A stretch of DNA of 37,446 bases from Paraeggerthella hongkongensis (GCF_003726035.1 NZ_QICD01000023.1:1-37446), one strand, 5' to 3'. Shown: positions 15,394 through 26,065, numbered from the stretch's first letter. Notes: generated by a model not told the origin, from the sequence alone. Translations and numbers: made by a program.

Positions 15394-15717
15394 TTAATCT
15401 GCGAAATCGTACAAATCCTTCGTTGCCGCCCTGAAGTCCTCGTACACCTCGGAGGCCACCGCCTCGTCCTCGACAAGCTCGAAAGCTGCGGGCTGGCCTT
15501 CCTCGTCGAGCTCCGTCACTTCCAGCAAAACAACCTCTCCCGACGAGCCGGCCGGCTCGTCTTCGCTGATCGGGAAAAAGAACCCGTAGCTTCTGCCTTC
15601 ATGCAGAATCAGACCCAGAAACTCCAGCTCCGTCTGCTCGCCAGTCTCGTCTTCGAGCACAATGGCGATGCCCTCCTCCACCGGCGGACAAAAGTTAGGG
15701 GCGCTTCCTTCACGCAT
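15394..15717 (-). CDS. DUF1292 family protein
   Basis: A 107-residue acidic cytosolic protein. IAIVLEDETGEQTELEFLGL followed by EGRSYGFFFPISEDE matches the DUF1292 (YrzB-like) pattern of a DEEG/E-rich sheet domain with a GxxY segment. Its function is unknown; members often lie near ruvX/yrrK-type housekeeping genes. The ATG at 15717 has AAGGAG seven bases upstream. It is a single gene converging on the 64-residue protein. Confidence 0.8.
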   Translation of the reverse strand: MREGSAPNFCPPVEEGIAIVLEDETGEQTELEFLGLILHEGRSYGFFFPISEDEPAGSSGEVVLLEVTELDEEGQPAAFELVEDEAVASEVYEDFRAATKDLYDFAD

Positions 15718-15858
15718 CGCGGACTCCTTGCTCCTCGCATGTTCATTGGCGCTAGAGTACCACAAGCACCTTGCACCGCGCACATTCGAACCGGCAACGA
15801 CAGACAAGCGCCAGACGGACGGGAGCCGGCATACCGCAAGGGAATGCCCTTGAGCGCA

Positions 15859-15895
15859 GAAGCGCACTCCCGATCCAAGAACGGGAGTGCGCTTC
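15859..15895 (-). terminator. Hairpin downstream of secDF
   Basis: GAAGCGCACTCCCG (15859-15872) is the exact reverse complement of 15882-15895, with a 9-base loop. It starts 20 bases beyond the secDF stop. The U-tract is missing on both strands, so termination would be of the U-independent kind. Confidence 0.6.
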
Positions 15896-15914
15896 ACACC
15901 CGGGGCCGTTGTTG

Positions 15915-18590
15915 CTACTTCTTGTCGGGGCGCTTCTTGCGCTGCGCCTTGGGCGGCTTGTGCTGCGTCTTGCCAGCATTCGAGCCATGATTCGAACCGG
16001 CCTTCGCGGCCGGAGCGGAAGCGGCGCCCGCAGCCTTCGCAGCCTTCTTGGGCGAGGCGCTCTCCGCCATGGCGTTCGGGTTGCCGAACTCGTATCGACC
16101 GACCTCGGGGCCGAACTTCTTCACCAGCTTGGCGTAGCGCGGCTCGCGCGTTTTCCACATAGCGTACAGCGGGGCCGCCACGGCAATCGAGGAATACGAC
16201 CCGCAGATCAACCCGATGGACATGGCAAATGCGAAGTCCTTCAACGTCTCTCCGCCGAAGAAGAGCATAGCCAGCACCGGAATAAGCGAAGTCAGCGTCG
16301 TGTTGACAGTACGCACAAGCACCTGGTTGATGGAATGGTTCGCCATCGTCATGAACGTGCACTTAACGTCGTCGGACTTCATGTTGTCGTTGATGCGGTG
16401 GAACACGACCACCGTGTCGTAGAGCGAGTACCCCAAAATGGTAAGAAGCGCGGCGATGGTGTTCGGGTTGACCTCGCGCCCGACCAGCGCGTAAATGCCC
16501 ATGACCAGCACCAGGTCATGCAGAAGGGCCACGATGGCCGTCACGCCCATCTTGTACTCGAAGCGAATGGCGATGTAGATGATGATGAGCACGATGGAAA
16601 CGAGGAACGCAATGAGCGAAGACTGGATGACGCTCGCGCCCCAGTCCGGCCCGATGGTGGTCACCTCGAAGCTGTCGGTGGAAAGCCCCAGCTTATCGGC
16701 AACCTGACTCGCGCGCGACGTGGCTTCTTCGGCGCTCGTGGTGGTAGTGCGCACCAGGAAGCCTTCGTCCCCATCAGCGTTGGTAGTTTGGATAACGGCG
16801 TCAGGTTCGCCCGCATCGTTGAAGGCGCCGCGCATCTGGTCGATGGACACCTGTCCGGTATTATGGAACGAAACCGACGTGCCGCCCACGAACTCGATAC
16901 CGAAGTTGAGGCCCTTCACGCCCACCACGGCAAGCGACGCGCATACCAGCACGGCAGCCACCGTAAGGAACACCTTGCGGTGGCCTAGGAAGTTGACGTC
17001 ATGTTTGATGAACTTGCCGCGCGGCTTGCGCGCCTTCGCAGCTGCGGCCTCGCCCGCTTCTCCAGCAGAGCGCTCCGCCGCCCTCTCGGAAGCAGCCGGA
17101 TCGATGGCCTCGCCAATCTCGGCCTCGGCCACGGTCGTCCCCTCCGCAGACGCCAGCGCAGCGTAATCGCTCGCCGCCCGCTGGCTGTCCTTGATGCCCC
17201 AGAAACCAGGGTGCCTCGCGATAACGCGCGGCGCAAGCACGCGAATAAGCGGTGCCTTGAACAGCAGCATCATGAGGATGTCGCACGCGATGCCCAGGGC
17301 AAGCGTCAAGCCGAAGCCCTTGACCGAAGCGCTGGCCAGGAAGAACAGCGAGAGAGCCGACACCAGCGTAACCAGGTCGGCATCGATGGACGTGACGATA
17401 GCGTGCTTCACGCCGGTGATGGACGCTGCGCGCACGCTGCGACCCATGCGAATCTCCTCGCGGAAGCGCTCCATGGTAAGAATTGACGAGTCGGCGGCCA
17501 TGCCGATGGTCAGCACGATGCCCGCAATGCCGGCAAGCGACAAGCTGAACAGGCCGAAATGGGAAAGCGTCGCCAAAATGCCCAGGTACAGCACCGCGAA
17601 CACCACCATGGCGCCCGCCGTGATGAAGCCCAGGCCCCGATAGAAGAACAGCAGGTACAGCATAACCACGGCCAGGCCGATCAGCGCAACCAGCACGCCG
17701 GAGTGAAGCGCATCCTGCCCGAGCGTCGGGCCGACCACCTGGCTTTGCGCGTACTCGAAGCTCACCGGCAAGGAGCCGCTTTCGAGCACGGTCTGCATCG
17801 ATTTGGCTTCCTCAAGGGTGTAGCCGCCCGTGATCTGCACGTTGCCGTCGGGAATCTCGCTTTGCACGGCGGGGGCGGATTGCACCTCGCCGTCAAGGAT
17901 AATGACGATCTTGCCCTTCGTTGCCGCAAGTTCCTTCGTCGCAGCGGCGAACGCCTGGGCCCCCTGGGAGTTGAGCGTGATGTTGACCGCGTAGTCGGTT
18001 GCCGTATCCGAAGGCTTGCCGACGGAAACGTTCGTAATGTCGGCACCGGTCACGAGCGGCGTGTACGTCCCTTCGGCCACCTCAAGGTGCTCGGTTTTAC
18101 CCGAGGGGAAGGAGTTTCCCAGAGCGTCGGTCACGGTTCCTTCAGAGCCGTACTGCCCGCTTTCGATTTTCGATTTGGCATCGGCATCCGTAAAGGAATC
18201 GAGGCGCGCGAACTCCAATTTGCCGGTCTTGCCGATGGTGTTGAGCGCATCCTCGGTGTTCGTGAGGCCCGGAATCTGAACGAGGATCTGGTCGGTTCCC
18301 TGCACCTGCACCACCGACTCGGACGCGCCGAGAGCGTTCACGCGGCTTTCGATGATGGCGCGCGACTTCTCCATTTCATCGGCGGTTACTTGAGCACCGT
18401 CGGCGCCCTTCGCGGTAAGAACCACGGACAGGCCGCCTTGAATGTCCAGGCCCTGGTTGATTTTTTCCTGGGGCGGCGTGAACATAAAGATCGAGCCGAC
18501 AACCAGCAACGTGGTAACGACCAGCAACCAAACGTTGCGCCGGTTCACCGACCCGGATTGCTTCTTTTTCGCCTTCTGCGCTGCCGCCAT
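15915..18590 (-). CDS. secDF: Protein translocase SecDF (fused SecD-SecF)
   Basis: An 891-residue fusion of both RND-like accessory subunits of the Sec translocon. They use the proton gradient to pull exported proteins outward. The SecD part (1-455) has a first span at about 20-37, LDIQGGL at 48-54, the large external P1 domain, and spans from about 298 including MAADSSILTMERFREE. An Ala/Glu-rich linker (about 470-525) leads to the SecF part, with FGIEFVGG at 563-570 and LTILGYSLYDTVVVFHRIND. The last 45 residues are a Lys/Ala-rich cytoplasmic tail. AGGGAG precedes the ATG. YajC, normally next door, is absent. Confidence 0.95.
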   Translation of the reverse strand: MAAAQKAKKKQSGSVNRRNVWLLVVTTLLVVGSIFMFTPPQEKINQGLDIQGGLSVVLTAKGADGAQVTADEMEKSRAIIESRVNALGASESVVQVQGTDQILVQIPGLTNTEDALNTIGKTGKLEFARLDSFTDADAKSKIESGQYGSEGTVTDALGNSFPSGKTEHLEVAEGTYTPLVTGADITNVSVGKPSDTATDYAVNITLNSQGAQAFAAATKELAATKGKIVIILDGEVQSAPAVQSEIPDGNVQITGGYTLEEAKSMQTVLESGSLPVSFEYAQSQVVGPTLGQDALHSGVLVALIGLAVVMLYLLFFYRGLGFITAGAMVVFAVLYLGILATLSHFGLFSLSLAGIAGIVLTIGMAADSSILTMERFREEIRMGRSVRAASITGVKHAIVTSIDADLVTLVSALSLFFLASASVKGFGLTLALGIACDILMMLLFKAPLIRVLAPRVIARHPGFWGIKDSQRAASDYAALASAEGTTVAEAEIGEAIDPAASERAAERSAGEAGEAAAAKARKPRGKFIKHDVNFLGHRKVFLTVAAVLVCASLAVVGVKGLNFGIEFVGGTSVSFHNTGQVSIDQMRGAFNDAGEPDAVIQTTNADGDEGFLVRTTTTSAEEATSRASQVADKLGLSTDSFEVTTIGPDWGASVIQSSLIAFLVSIVLIIIYIAIRFEYKMGVTAIVALLHDLVLVMGIYALVGREVNPNTIAALLTILGYSLYDTVVVFHRINDNMKSDDVKCTFMTMANHSINQVLVRTVNTTLTSLIPVLAMLFFGGETLKDFAFAMSIGLICGSYSSIAVAAPLYAMWKTREPRYAKLVKKFGPEVGRYEFGNPNAMAESASPKKAAKAAGAASAPAAKAGSNHGSNAGKTQHKPPKAQRKKRPDKK

Positions 18591-18887
18591 GTGACGCTCC
18601 CTAGTTCGTAATCTCAGATACGCTGGAACGAGGCTCGATCGCCCCGCACGATAACTGCCCTATTGTGCCACAAAACCAGGGCAAGCGATACCGGAGGCCT
18701 TTTATTCCTGATAAAGGTTAAACCGAGAAAACGCAACGTGAAGAACCGCGAAAGAGTCGGTCGAAAAATCGAGCGTAATTCGAATAGAACCGCTTTGGAA
18801 ACGCGCTCGATCCGCGCAAGGTCTGCGGCAAAGCCGCAAAGAAACGCGCGAGCTCCGCGCTGGACGCACGTCATCTGCGCGCTAGGC
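18591..18887. other. Intergenic stretch upstream of secDF
   Basis: No gene with a ribosome site was found. It must hold the secDF promoter; a CACAAT (reverse complement of 18661-18666) could be the -10, without a clear -35. A small hairpin TGCGGCAAAGCCGCA lies at about 18824-18838. YajC is not encoded in any frame. Confidence 0.4.
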
Positions 18888-18987
18888 CGAGCCGCTATCA
18901 TTAAAGGACGGATCACCAGGCGGCGAGGCTCCGCGCCCCTTTCCACCCATGCCCCCGACGAAGGGAGAACGGGAGGAGGTGGACGCC

Positions 18988-19059
18988 ATGACCGATTTGG
19001 CCTTGATTACGGCGGCCGTCGAGCTGATCTCCAGCTTATCGCGCTCGTCGCGGCAATAA
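18988..19059 (+). CDS. Candidate type I toxin-like small peptide (23 residues)
   Basis: A very strong ribosome site, GGGAGGAGGT, lies 6-8 bases before an ATG that opens a 23-codon frame. The peptide begins MTDLALITAAVELISSL, a short hydrophobic or amphipathic helix, and ends in a basic RSSRQ tail. The frame closes with two consecutive stops (TAA TAG). An upstream in-frame ATG at 18949 would add 13 charged residues but has no comparable ribosome site. A -10-like TATCAT lies at 18895-18900. The 3' untranslated part is overlapped by a convergent RNA with a strong promoter, as in type I toxin-antitoxin loci. Neither the family nor toxicity is established. Confidence 0.4.
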   Translation: MTDLALITAAVELISSLSRSSRQ

Positions 19060-19160
19060 TAGAGAAGCTCCCAGTCCGAAAGGATAGGGAGCCCTAAACA
19101 AAAAGCCAAACCGCCGAAGCGATTCGAGAGCCGTGGGGAGTAACCAGCTCCCTGCGGCTC
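19056..19160 (-). ncRNA. Candidate antisense RNA (type I antitoxin-like)
   Basis: The predicted transcript of about 105 bases starts near 19160. It opens with a hairpin in which GAGCCG pairs with CGGCTC and GGGAG with CTCCC (19128-19160). It ends with a GCTCCC/GGGAGC hairpin (19067-19092, inner UCC/GGA and a tetraloop), followed by the U-rich UUCUCUAUUAUU. That tail covers the stop codons of the small peptide on the other strand. The reverse frame is open but has no ribosome site, so an RNA is preferred to a protein. Confidence 0.45.
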
Positions 19161-19166
19161 GACCCT

Positions 19167-19195
19167 ATTATACGCAAACCGCGCAGCTGGTTCAA
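19167..19195 (-). promoter_or_regulatory. Strong promoter of the antisense RNA
   Basis: On the reverse strand TTGAAC (19195-19190), a 17-base spacer, then a perfect TATAAT (19172-19167). It cannot serve tgt, which ends upstream at 19247, and it points away from any protein gene before secDF. Confidence 0.65.
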
Positions 19196-19246
19196 CGCCA
19201 GCGCACGAGCGTCGCGCAGAACAACCGAAACGACCGATGCCGAAAC

Positions 19247-21264
<2,018 letters not shown>

Positions 21265-21303
21265 TGCGAAATTCCTTTGCTCAAATGATGGATGAATGCC
21301 TAG

Positions 21304-21322
21304 CGTGGTAGTATAAGCCACG
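21304..21322. promoter_or_regulatory. Palindrome over back-to-back -10 elements
   Basis: CGTGG and CCACG flank TAGTATAAG in the 82-base gap between the divergent HAD and queH genes. The centre reads TATAAG forward and TATACT reverse, both -10-like. A regulator bound here could control both sides. Confidence 0.3.
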
Positions 21323-21346
21323 TTTGCGAAGGAGCTCTGAAACCCG

Positions 21347-22138
21347 ATGAAACTACTACTTCACGCCTGCTGCGGCCCGTGTTCGCTCGAGCCCGTTCGC
21401 CTGCTGCACGAAGCAGGACACGACCTTACCATATATTACGCGAACTCGAACATAGCGCCGGATGCAGAATACAGCCGACGCCTGGACGCGCTGCTCGCAT
21501 GGGCAAAAGAAGAGGACGTCGCGGTCATGGAAGGCCTTCGCGCGCCGTGCGCATGGGAGGCATCGGCCGGACGAATCGGCGAAGAAGCCCTCTCGGAAGC
21601 ACGCGAGAGCCTTGCTGCTTCGTCGGACGGAGCCAGGCCCCTTCCCCTTGCCATCGACCCCGCCCGCCGCATGGAGCGCTGCCGCGCATGCTATCGCCTG
21701 CGCTTCGAGGAAACCGCGCTCGTTGCCGCAGCGCACGGATTCGACGGCATCGGCACGACGCTTTCCGTAAGCCCGTACCAGTACACCGAGATCATTCACG
21801 AAGAGCTTTCGAGCGCGGCCGCACGCTTCGGCGTAAGCGCGGTGTTTCGCGACTTTCGCCCCTATTACGACGAGGCCACGCGCAGAAGCCGCGAAGCGGG
21901 CATGTATCGCCAAAACTACTGCGGCTGTCGTTTCTCAGCAGCCGAAGCAGAGGCCGAACGATCCGAACGGAAAGCCGCCCGGAAAGCCGATCGCGCAGCG
22001 CATGCGGCGGAACGGGAGGCTGCGGAGGCCGAGCGAACGGCAAAACGAGCAGAACGGCTGGCCTACGACGAAAAGCAAGCTCGAAAACGAGCCGTCCTGA
22101 AAGCGCTGCGCACGCAGGAAAAGGACGCCTCGCAGTAG
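21347..22138 (+). CDS. queH: Epoxyqueuosine reductase QueH
   Basis: A 263-residue iron-sulfur enzyme for the last step of queuosine synthesis, a non-homologous replacement of QueG. Cysteine motifs expected for the metal centres are present: HACCGPCS (C8, C9, C12), CRACYRLR, and YCGC near residue 190. After about residue 197 the protein continues with a coiled-coil-like Ala/Glu/Arg repeat tail of about 65 residues, not part of the catalytic core. The ATG has AAGGAG 12 bases upstream. It is followed by queA in the same direction. Confidence 0.93.
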   Translation: MKLLLHACCGPCSLEPVRLLHEAGHDLTIYYANSNIAPDAEYSRRLDALLAWAKEEDVAVMEGLRAPCAWEASAGRIGEEALSEARESLAASSDGARPLPLAIDPARRMERCRACYRLRFEETALVAAAHGFDGIGTTLSVSPYQYTEIIHEELSSAAARFGVSAVFRDFRPYYDEATRRSREAGMYRQNYCGCRFSAAEAEAERSERKAARKADRAAHAAEREAAEAERTAKRAERLAYDEKQARKRAVLKALRTQEKDASQ

Positions 22139-22203
22139 CTTGCGCGCAAAAGCGCACCGAACGAACCCTTGGCGAAAACCGACCGTCAAGTCGAAACAAC
22201 GCC

Positions 22204-22209
22204 TATAAT
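22204..22209 (+). promoter_or_regulatory. Candidate -10 element of queA
   Basis: A perfect TATAAT lies 58 bases before the queA start in the 128-base gap after queH. No convincing -35 accompanies it, so queA may be read both from here and from queH. Confidence 0.4.
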
Positions 22210-22266
22210 AAGATGCTTTGAAACACGCATCGACGTCTACACGAACGCCGCGAAGGAACCGCACGC

Positions 22267-23352
22267 ATGAAAACTTCCGATTTCGACTACAACCTACCTC
22301 CCGAACTGATCGCTCAAGAACCCGCCGCCGAACGCGACGGATGCCGCATGCTCGTCATGGATCGCGCAACCGGGGCGCTGGAGGACCGCATCTTCCGAGA
22401 CATCGCCGAGTACTTGCGTCCAGGCGATTTGCTCGTAGCGAACGAAACGCGCGTCATGCCCGCCCGCCTGCTGGGTGCCAAGCGCGGAACCGGAGGCGCC
22501 GCCGAAGTGTTCCTCTTGCGCGAAATAACGGGACGCGAGCCGCGCACGAACGCAAGCGCGCTTTGGGAGGTCCTGGTGCGACCGGGAAAACGCTTGAAGC
22601 CGGGCACGGGCGCCACGGTCGACTTCCTTGATCCGGATGGCAACGTCGCGCTTTCCGCAGAAATAGTCGACTGGGCCGAAGGCGCTCAGAAAGGCGAGCG
22701 CCTCGCTCGCCTGACCACAACGCTGCCTTCCCTTGATGAGGCGCTGCATGCCGTAGGGCACACGCCCCTGCCTCCTTACATCAAGAACTACGCCGGAGAC
22801 GAAGAACTGTACCAGACCGTCTACTCCCGCCGCGAGAGCTCGGCAGCTGCCCCTACTGCCGGTCTGCATTTCACGCCGGAGCTCATCAAGCACTTGAAAG
22901 AGCAGGGCGTTCGCTGGGAAACCGTCGAACTCGAAGTAGGGCTGGACACGTTTCGCACCGTCGACGAGGACGACCCTGCGCAACACGTCATCCATACCGA
23001 ATTCTACACGGTCCCCGAGCGCACGGTGGAGGCTATCGCCGAAACGCGTCGCCAAGGCGGGCGCGTCGTAGCCGTGGGAACCACCAGCGTCCGCAGCTTG
23101 GAAAGCGCCTGGAACCCGCAGGCCGGTGCCGTTACGCCGCGCGAGCGCGAGGCAACCTCGCTCTACCTGCTGCCGGGATCCGAGTTCCACGTGGTAGACG
23201 CCCTGGTCACGAACTTTCACGTACCGAAATCCACGCTCATGATGTTGGTATCCGCCTTCTCCTCGCGCGAAAACGTCATGGCGGCATACGAACACGCAAT
23301 CGCCGAGCGCTATCGCTTGCTTTCATTCGGCGACGCTATGTTCATCCAATAG
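22267..23352 (+). CDS. queA: S-adenosylmethionine:tRNA ribosyltransferase-isomerase QueA
   Basis: A 361-residue enzyme that builds epoxyqueuosine on preQ1-modified tRNA using the ribosyl part of SAM. Family blocks are MKTSDFDYNLPPELIAQEPA at the start, VANETRVMPARLLG, APTAGLHFTPEL, TFRTV, the segment VVAVGTTSVRSLES, and VDALVTNFHVPKSTLMMLVS near the end. AAGGAA precedes the ATG. Together with queH, tgt and the HAD gene it forms the queuosine cluster. Confidence 0.97.
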   Translation: MKTSDFDYNLPPELIAQEPAAERDGCRMLVMDRATGALEDRIFRDIAEYLRPGDLLVANETRVMPARLLGAKRGTGGAAEVFLLREITGREPRTNASALWEVLVRPGKRLKPGTGATVDFLDPDGNVALSAEIVDWAEGAQKGERLARLTTTLPSLDEALHAVGHTPLPPYIKNYAGDEELYQTVYSRRESSAAAPTAGLHFTPELIKHLKEQGVRWETVELEVGLDTFRTVDEDDPAQHVIHTEFYTVPERTVEAIAETRRQGGRVVAVGTTSVRSLESAWNPQAGAVTPREREATSLYLLPGSEFHVVDALVTNFHVPKSTLMMLVSAFSSRENVMAAYEHAIAERYRLLSFGDAMFIQ

Positions 23353-23365
23353 CAAGCACGGATTC

Positions 23366-23398
23366 GACGGACCGCACGCTCTAACGACGCGGTCCGTC
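23366..23398 (+). terminator. Hairpin after queA
   Basis: GACGGACCGC (23366-23375) pairs exactly with GCGGTCCGTC (23389-23398). It begins 13 bases after the queA stop; only a weak U content follows (CTCCATT). Confidence 0.55.
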
Positions 23399-23461
23399 CT
23401 CCATTAGCAGTTCGGGCGCCGCACGCCAGTCTGCAAACGTCGGCCAGTCCGATCAAACACC

Positions 23462-23494
23462 AAAAAAATGGCCCCGCGTCTTGCGGGGCCATTT
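23462..23494 (-). terminator. Intrinsic terminator of the cold-shock gene
   Basis: A 12-bp stem (23466-23477 with 23483-23494, core ATGGCCCCGC) with a 5-base loop. On the reverse strand it is followed by a run of U (A-run 23462-23468). Confidence 0.93.
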
Positions 23495-23520
23495 CAGCAT
23501 TCTATAAGTTAGTCTGCTTA

Positions 23521-23721
23521 TGCCTTCGTCACGTTGCTGGCCTGGAGCTTGCCGTTCTGACCGGTCGTGACGTCGAACTGCACTGCAGCACCTTCGTCAA
23601 GGGTCTTGAAGCCGTCCATCTTGATCTCAGAGAAATGCACGAAGAGGTCTTCGCCATCATTCTGGGAGATGAAGCCATAGCCTTTTTCGGGGTTGAACCA
23701 CTTAACAGTACCTTCCGCCAT
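23521..23721 (-). CDS. csp: Cold-shock protein (CspA family)
   Basis: A 66-residue single OB-fold nucleic-acid chaperone. [20 protein letters not shown] carries RNP1 (KGYGFI), followed by DLFVHFSEI (RNP2). It binds single-stranded RNA and keeps it unfolded. AAGAGGA precedes the ATG at 23721. A TATAGT -10-like element at 23816-23821 implies a leader of about 90 bases, as is common for cold-shock genes. It is a single-gene unit with its own terminator. The predicted stop codon is TAA at 23518-23520. Confidence 0.97.
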
Positions 23722-23886
23722 TTTAAATCCTCTTTCCTCTTCCCGATCCCTCGAGAAGGTAACACTGTGTGCTGCATGGCCGCAACACTCGCCCTCACCT
23801 CGAGGGCACATGTCTACTATACGCTATGGAACAGTGAAAAGGTCCGGGAATCTTCTTTTAGCGCCTTTTTTACCGTTTCGTTGATC

Positions 23887-24381
23887 TCAAACGAGCGACT
23901 CGCATAATCTCAAAGCTTCCGCGTACGATTCGCGATAAGCAGAAATCTCCTTTTCAAGCTCCGCAAGCGCAGTCTCCTCCATGCATGCGAATCGTGCTTC
24001 GTCCAGATTCGCGAACGAACTTGAATCAAGGCATTCGCGCAGCGCTGCTTCAGCATTCTGCAGGGGGCCTACGCGAAAACCGCGCAAGGACGCTGCATGC
24101 AGAACGGCCCGACGCGCCTCGTCGACGCCTTCTTCCACGGCCTCTGCTTGAACCAAAGCGCTTCGGGCTTCAGCCAGCCGATCGTCTGCTTGCTCCAGCA
24201 AAGACTTGCATGTCTGGAAACTCTCAGCCTGCCTCACGACGCTTTCAGCCTGTTTAGCCCGCACGAGAGAACGTCCCTTTTCCTCCATGGCGGGCAATGC
24301 ATCCACCAGCTCCTGCAAGCGGGAAAACGCCTCGTCCACTTGAGCTTCGCATGCAGCGCAACGCTGCGAATCGCCTGCCAT
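23887..24381 (-). CDS. Helical hypothetical protein with N-terminal CxxC
   Basis: I do not recognise this 164-residue protein. It starts MAGDSQRCAACEAQVDEAF with one Cys pair (C8, C11) and no histidine after it, so it is not a c-type haem site. The rest is almost all Ala/Glu/Leu/Arg helix with coiled-coil character. There is no signal peptide. The ATG overlaps the end of the flavoprotein gene almost exactly (stop TAG, one base, ATG), so the two are translationally coupled and the proteins may act together. A zinc-binding or redox CxxC helical chaperone for the Tat-exported flavoprotein is possible but unproven. Confidence 0.75.
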   Translation of the reverse strand: MAGDSQRCAACEAQVDEAFSRLQELVDALPAMEEKGRSLVRAKQAESVVRQAESFQTCKSLLEQADDRLAEARSALVQAEAVEEGVDEARRAVLHAASLRGFRVGPLQNAEAALRECLDSSSFANLDEARFACMEETALAELEKEISAYRESYAEALRLCESLV

Positions 24382-24382
24382 G

Positions 24383-26065
24383 CTAAGCGCCGATCTCCTG
24401 GTACACGCCGGCAAGCTGCTCGCCAAGGCACTTGCCTTCGACAAGGCATCGACCGTGGCTGTTGCCCTGCACGTTGATGGGATAGTCGTACGCGTACATG
24501 TCGCCGGAGCAGTTGCCGATGGCGTACAAACCCTCGACAGGCTGATTCTCGGCGTTCAGAACCTCGAAGTTATCGGAAACGTGGATGCCGCCGACAACGG
24601 CCAGCAAACCGGGGGCCACCATGCATGCCGTAAAGGGCCCTTCTTCGATAGGGTAGAGGAAGTGGCTCTCCTTGTAGAAGTCCGTATCCTCCCCTTCCTT
24701 GCAGCGCTTGTTGTAACGTTCGACGGAAGCCAAGAACTCGTCCTTGTCGACTTCCATCATTTCGGCCAGCTCTTCAAGCGTGTTCGCACGCTTGAAGTAG
24801 GCAGGCGTCTTCTCAAGCCCGGACTCGACGCCCTTCGCATGGGAGTCGACGGCTGCCTGGTAGTCCGTGCCGTAAGCGCGGAAGCTGTCCCAAAACATTC
24901 CGCCGCCGTACTGAAGGCTGTCCAGCAGGTCGGTTTGCCAATTCGCATCGAACACCGACCAGGCGTGGTCAGAGCCACCGTTCACCATCACGCCCACGCA
25001 CTTGCCCTGGACCCAAGTAGCCTCGTTCATGAAGCGCTTTCCTTCCGGATTCACGAACAGGAACGGGCCGTGGAACGTAGCAGCTGCCTGCGGGTGCATC
25101 ATCGTAGGCCAAGGACCGTCCTGGAAAGCACCGCCGGCCCAGGCGGCCATGTTGTGCCCGTCGCCCACATTGCCCTGGTCCGAGCAGAGGCGCGTCATGA
25201 CCTTTTTGGCAATCGGGGCGAACTCATCGAGATACTCGTCGTTGTAGCTTACGTCGCCGGTAGCCAGCACGACGCCCTTGCTGACATTGTACTGCACGTA
25301 ATCGCCATCTTTATTCTGGCAAACCGCGCCCGTCACCTTGCCGGAATCGTCCTGGACCAACCGCACGGCAGGCATTTCGTACACGAACTGGGCTCCGTGC
25401 TTCACGGCCTCGGATTCAAACAAGTACTCAACGAAATCGGCCATGGTGTGCTGCTCGAAAATCTCGCCACCGGCGATCATGTGGTAGCAGTCGATCTCGG
25501 GATGCACGACGCTGCGCGACCCCACGGTGACCATGCACTTCGCCCCGTTGCTTTCCGCAAGGTCGAGGAACCAGTTCATGCAACGCTCTGACTCGCGGAA
25601 CCACTTCGCCACAAGAGACTCACGGCAGCGGTTGCCGCAGGTGGAAACCCAGCGCTCCATTTCGATCGCTTTGTCGAAGCCGATGTTCAGCTTGTCAAGC
25701 TCTCGCGAAGCGATAGCGCCGGTACCGCCCACGCCATGACCGTTGAGCATGGCGTCCTTCTCAACCAAAACGACTTTCGCCCCGTTCTCAGCAGCGCTGA
25801 GAGCGCAGCACGTCCCCGAATAACCGCCACCGATAATAAGGACCTCGGTATCCACCGTTTCCTTGATCTTGTCTGCGGCAATAGGCTCGGGCTTGATCTC
25901 CCACGTGTGCTTTCCCGCTTCGCCCGTTTTGGACGCAGAGTCCTCTGCAGCGGAACCCGCCACCTGCGGGCTGCAGCCCATCACGCCCAACGCCGCAACG
26001 CCAGCGGCGCTCAAAGCGGCGCCCTTCAGCAAGTTTCGACGCGAGATGCCCTTCGTCTCTCCCAT
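24383..26065 (-). CDS. Fumarate-reductase-like FAD flavoprotein, Tat-lipoprotein
   Basis: A 560-residue exported flavoprotein of the fumarate reductase/succinate dehydrogenase family. Its N-terminus has the Tat motif SRRNLLK (8-14), a hydrophobic region and a lipobox-like GVMGC (Cys31), so it is probably a lipoprotein facing outward. FAD binding starts at EVLIIGGGYSGTCCALSAAE (74-93). The capping region includes FVNPEGKRFMNEATW, and the C-terminus has GLYAIGNCSGDMYAYDYPIN then GNSHGRCLVEG. In Eggerthella relatives such proteins reduce diverse acceptors; fumarate itself is not shown. AGGAGGGA precedes the ATG. No haem or FeS partner gene is present. Confidence 0.93.
   Translation of the reverse strand: MGETKGISRRNLLKGAALSAAGVAALGVMGCSPQVAGSAAEDSASKTGEAGKHTWEIKPEPIAADKIKETVDTEVLIIGGGYSGTCCALSAAENGAKVVLVEKDAMLNGHGVGGTGAIASRELDKLNIGFDKAIEMERWVSTCGNRCRESLVAKWFRESERCMNWFLDLAESNGAKCMVTVGSRSVVHPEIDCYHMIAGGEIFEQHTMADFVEYLFESEAVKHGAQFVYEMPAVRLVQDDSGKVTGAVCQNKDGDYVQYNVSKGVVLATGDVSYNDEYLDEFAPIAKKVMTRLCSDQGNVGDGHNMAAWAGGAFQDGPWPTMMHPQAAATFHGPFLFVNPEGKRFMNEATWVQGKCVGVMVNGGSDHAWSVFDANWQTDLLDSLQYGGGMFWDSFRAYGTDYQAAVDSHAKGVESGLEKTPAYFKRANTLEELAEMMEVDKDEFLASVERYNKRCKEGEDTDFYKESHFLYPIEEGPFTACMVAPGLLAVVGGIHVSDNFEVLNAENQPVEGLYAIGNCSGDMYAYDYPINVQGNSHGRCLVEGKCLGEQLAGVYQEIGA

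Noticed and set aside
24360-24381. Haem c site in the helical protein next to the flavoprotein
   Set aside because: The motif is CAAC followed by Glu, without the His of CxxCH, so covalent haem binding is not supported.
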